A stretch of DNA of 64,000 nucleotides. It comes from Paramecium tetraurelia. Its lineage: Eukaryota; Ciliophora; Oligohymenophorea; Peniculida; Parameciidae. Made by a program: the position numbers and the translations under genes. The notes beneath the pieces were generated by a model that saw nothing but the letters and a program-made list of their open reading frames with translations, was not told the DNA's origin and made no database searches. This document shows positions 61,721 to 64,000 of this stretch, in pieces (the first letter of the stretch is position 1; the number at the start of each line of letters is the position of its first letter). The stretch is from NCBI RefSeq assembly GCF_000165425.1, contig NW_001798958.1:246409-310408 (forward strand), in the 5' to 3' direction.

Positions 61721-63145
61721 ATGAGTAAGCACAAGCATAGAAGAACCTAATCAAATTCAGAAGTCGATTTAAGAAATGCTTTATGTCAATAGGATGATAA
61801 GAAACACTTCATTGAGATATTTAATCATGTATTCTAAAATGCCATTATTATTAATAGGCTTCGCACATTCAACCTTAAATTCCAGAAAAAGAAGTTATAA
61901 TTGAAAAATTAGAAGATGATTATGCGATGCAACATCTCAAAGAGAATTGTGGTTTAACATTTGGCAATTCCAAAAAAAAATCAAATTTTGGATCCTATTA
62001 ACCCAACAATCTCTTTTTGATTCCTGAATAGAATGATTTGTTGTCAAGTGTTGAATAAACCTAAGAATCAGGTAAAAAGCTCACTTCAGGAATGAAATTG
62101 AATGTTAATACTTAAAAAAGATAAACCAATAGCGTTGAACAAAAAAATAATAATGATCAAAAGGAGAATTTAAAAAATGAACATAATAGATAAAATTCGA
62201 CATTAATAAGTTAGATTGTAAAATCATTATTAAATTCTAGTAAGCTCAATTAAGGGATGTCACTCATTTGATGAATAGCGATAAATTAGATTTATTCAAT
62301 AAAATGAGTTTTACTAAAGAACTACAAAAGAAAACTGCAATTTTACCTGTCCAAGTTCCATTTAGTCATTAAACCACACTGCAACCATCCTTAAATCATA
62401 ATTACTCTCAACAACAACAATCTTAATCTCAACATCAATAGCCATCAACTCAACTCAATAATAATATACTCTAATAATAAAATCCTAATATTTAACCCTA
62501 ATTATTAGTGCATCAAAATTCTTTAAAAAATGTTTCTAAACATACTATAACTCCAGATAGAAAAAGAACTCCTTCAATGGCAATTAATAAACCATCAGGA
62601 ATAGAAGCACCATTCCAAAAATCTGATAAATCCATTAATGAAAGTGAGAAACCAAAAAATAATTTATCAGTCTCGATTTTTAATAATCTTTTCCAATAAA
62701 ATAAGAAAATTTCTATAAGTCATATCGCAAATAAACCAGATCAATAAAATGATTCTTTTAGAAAATTGGAAACTCAAATGAAAAAAATTGAAAGAGAATT
62801 AATGTCTTTAAAATAGAGGCAAGATTAACAGGATGAAATAAATAAAACTATTTAATAATAACTACAACAAGTAATTCATGATAGTAGAAAGCAAAGAGAA
62901 GTATGAATTTATTTATATCAAAGCAAGGTCATTTGTCTTTAAAAAAGTTGGAGTAGCTTGAAATGATCACTAGAAGAAATGAAGAATCTATTATGTACCT
63001 GAGATAAACATTGGGGGGTCATAAGAGAATGGATTCAATGACACATCAAACGTAAACTTTTTATAATTATAAAAGTGATTCTACTGAATTGAGCGATCAA
63101 CATAGAAGATTTACTGATTTAAAGAGTTTGAACAGATACATTTGA
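61721..63145 (+). CDS. Gln/Asn-rich protein with C-terminal coiled coil
   Basis: ATG 61721 begins MSKHKHRRTQSNSEVDLRNA. Three introns (29 nt near 61830, 23 nt near 62219, 23 nt near 62900) give one frame. After a short head come VIIEKLEDDYAMQHLKENCG and a polar region. A Gln/Asn/His-rich stretch lies near 62390-62510 (NYSQQQQSQSQHQQPSTQLN), then a Ser/Thr/Pro-rich segment (KHTITPDRKRTPSMAINKPS) with possible phosphorylation sites. A coiled coil follows (KLETQMKKIERELMSLKQRQ), and the tail ends SLNRYI at TGA 63143. About 450 residues. Likely a scaffold or regulatory protein of low complexity; no family is recognised. Confidence 0.75.
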
Positions 63146-63492
63146 ATCAAGTATTATTTTTGTAATTAATTTCAACAATTTTTCAATTTTTATTTCTCCC
63201 AATTAGTTTCAAAAATACTAAATTTAAAATAAATAGAACTGAATTTATAAAAATACTCATTGACTTTCATACTTAAATAATACTTGAGAAACTCCTAAAA
63301 TTAACCTAAATTTCATACATTTTTTTTAATATTCCCTTAACATAATTTAGAGGAATCAAATTTTAAGGAGATGTAGTAATTTTGGACAATTATAATGTGA
63401 AAAATCTTTAAATTAGCTTATTAAATCATCATCACTTTGTAAACAAAGATTTTATTTTTATTCTCCATATTAATGCATTTAAATTTCGCTCC
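63146..63492. other. intergenic, nothing recognised
   Basis: AT-rich gap between two convergent genes, with no feature seen. Confidence 0.5.
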
Positions 63493-64000
63493 TCAATTCA
63501 ATTCTTACTCTTTTAAAAATTAGATTTCTTTATTACTAATTTCAATTGAACTAAAGCATTAAAATAGTTCATTGATTTTAATTTCCATTTGTCTTTTACT
63601 TTTTGAATATCTACCTTTAAATTTCACTAAGTTAAATTTGATTTTATTATTATTATCCAATTGCTTTATAATTTTCATTTGCAAGTGCACAATGAACAAT
63701 ATTATATATCTAAATAAGTCTATCAAATATAAACCTTCTATTATTCTTAGTTCGTGCATCTACCATTAAAAACAATGCAATAAAAATATCATTAAGATCA
63801 GATTCCGAACTTAGCTTTAAAATCTATACATAATCCTCATATACCAGCAGTATTGATTTAATTTATTTGTTTTCTTCAATATAGACTTTCTAGACATGGT
63901 TTTGAATTAATGATATCATTATTATAACAGTAATTTATACAAAAATATGTTTCAGAACAGTTAAAATCTAGATTGCACCGGGTTTTCTGGTGTCTAACTC
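63493..64000 (-). CDS. hypothetical protein, 3' part of a gene cut by the window end
   Basis: Minus-strand code-6 frame open from base 64000 (ELDTRKPGAIQILTVLKHIF) to a TGA at 63493-63495. It reads through QKVYIEENKQIKSILLVYED and LSSESDLNDIFIALFLMVDA to IQIYNIVHCALANENYKAIG. A 22-nt intron (about 63585-63606) joins it to the end QMEIKINELFQCFSSIEISN then KEIQFLKEQELN. The region looks helical and folded. The start lies beyond the window. No family is recognised. Confidence 0.7.

Overview
This window looks like a piece of a ciliate somatic (macronuclear) chromosome, most likely from Paramecium or a close relative. The DNA is very AT-rich. Long reading frames appear only if TAA and TAG are read as glutamine and TGA is the only stop (nuclear code 6). 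Nearly every gene is cut by tiny GT..AG introns, mostly 20-35 nt, and genes lie 20-300 bp apart on both strands. Three genes encode proteins resembling trichocyst matrix proteins, which are the secretory crystals of Paramecium. Standard-code ORFs are almost all fragments, so the genes below were read by hand with code 6 and with introns removed. No CRISPR array, rRNA, tRNA, telomere or transposon was recognised.

Layout. 1-7 kb: the 3' end of an unknown gene, a histidine acid phosphatase, a short-form threonine deaminase, a Rab11-type GTPase and a trichocyst matrix protein. 7-14 kb: a MORN-repeat protein, poorly resolved relics, two more trichocyst matrix genes, and UNC119 and ribosomal protein eS19 between them. 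14-20 kb: a decayed coding region, then an intact ATP-type PEP carboxykinase. 20-30 kb: hypothetical genes, a ZMYND12-like TPR protein, an IQCH-like pseudogene, an EGF-domain multispan membrane protein and a decayed cyclic-nucleotide-type K+ channel. 30-39 kb: an alpha-oxoamine synthase, a relic, a double-Cache receptor-like protein, a dead calcium-dependent protein kinase, a TBC1D23-like protein and a coiled-coil protein. 40-49 kb: small hypothetical proteins, casein kinase 1, an EF-hand gene and a glutamine-rich protein. 49-64 kb: a DUF922 protein convergent with a papain-fold protein that has lost its active-site Cys, a PH-domain kinase, two large unknown proteins, a YIP1-like membrane protein, a second double-Cache protein, a Q/N-rich coiled-coil protein and a 5'-truncated gene.

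How the genes relate. There are no operons. Themes are regulated secretion and trafficking (trichocyst proteins, Rab11, TBC1D23, YIP1-like), cilium biology (UNC119, ZMYND12-like, IQCH relic, MORN), signalling (three kinases plus a dead one, channel relic, two Cache proteins) and carbon and amino-acid metabolism (PEPCK, threonine deaminase, oxoamine synthase). Intact genes are interleaved with clearly dead ones. This pattern fits gene loss after whole-genome duplication, which is known for Paramecium, but that explanation is inferred here. Exon boundaries are manual and approximate; splice sites were accepted only when they restored one frame.
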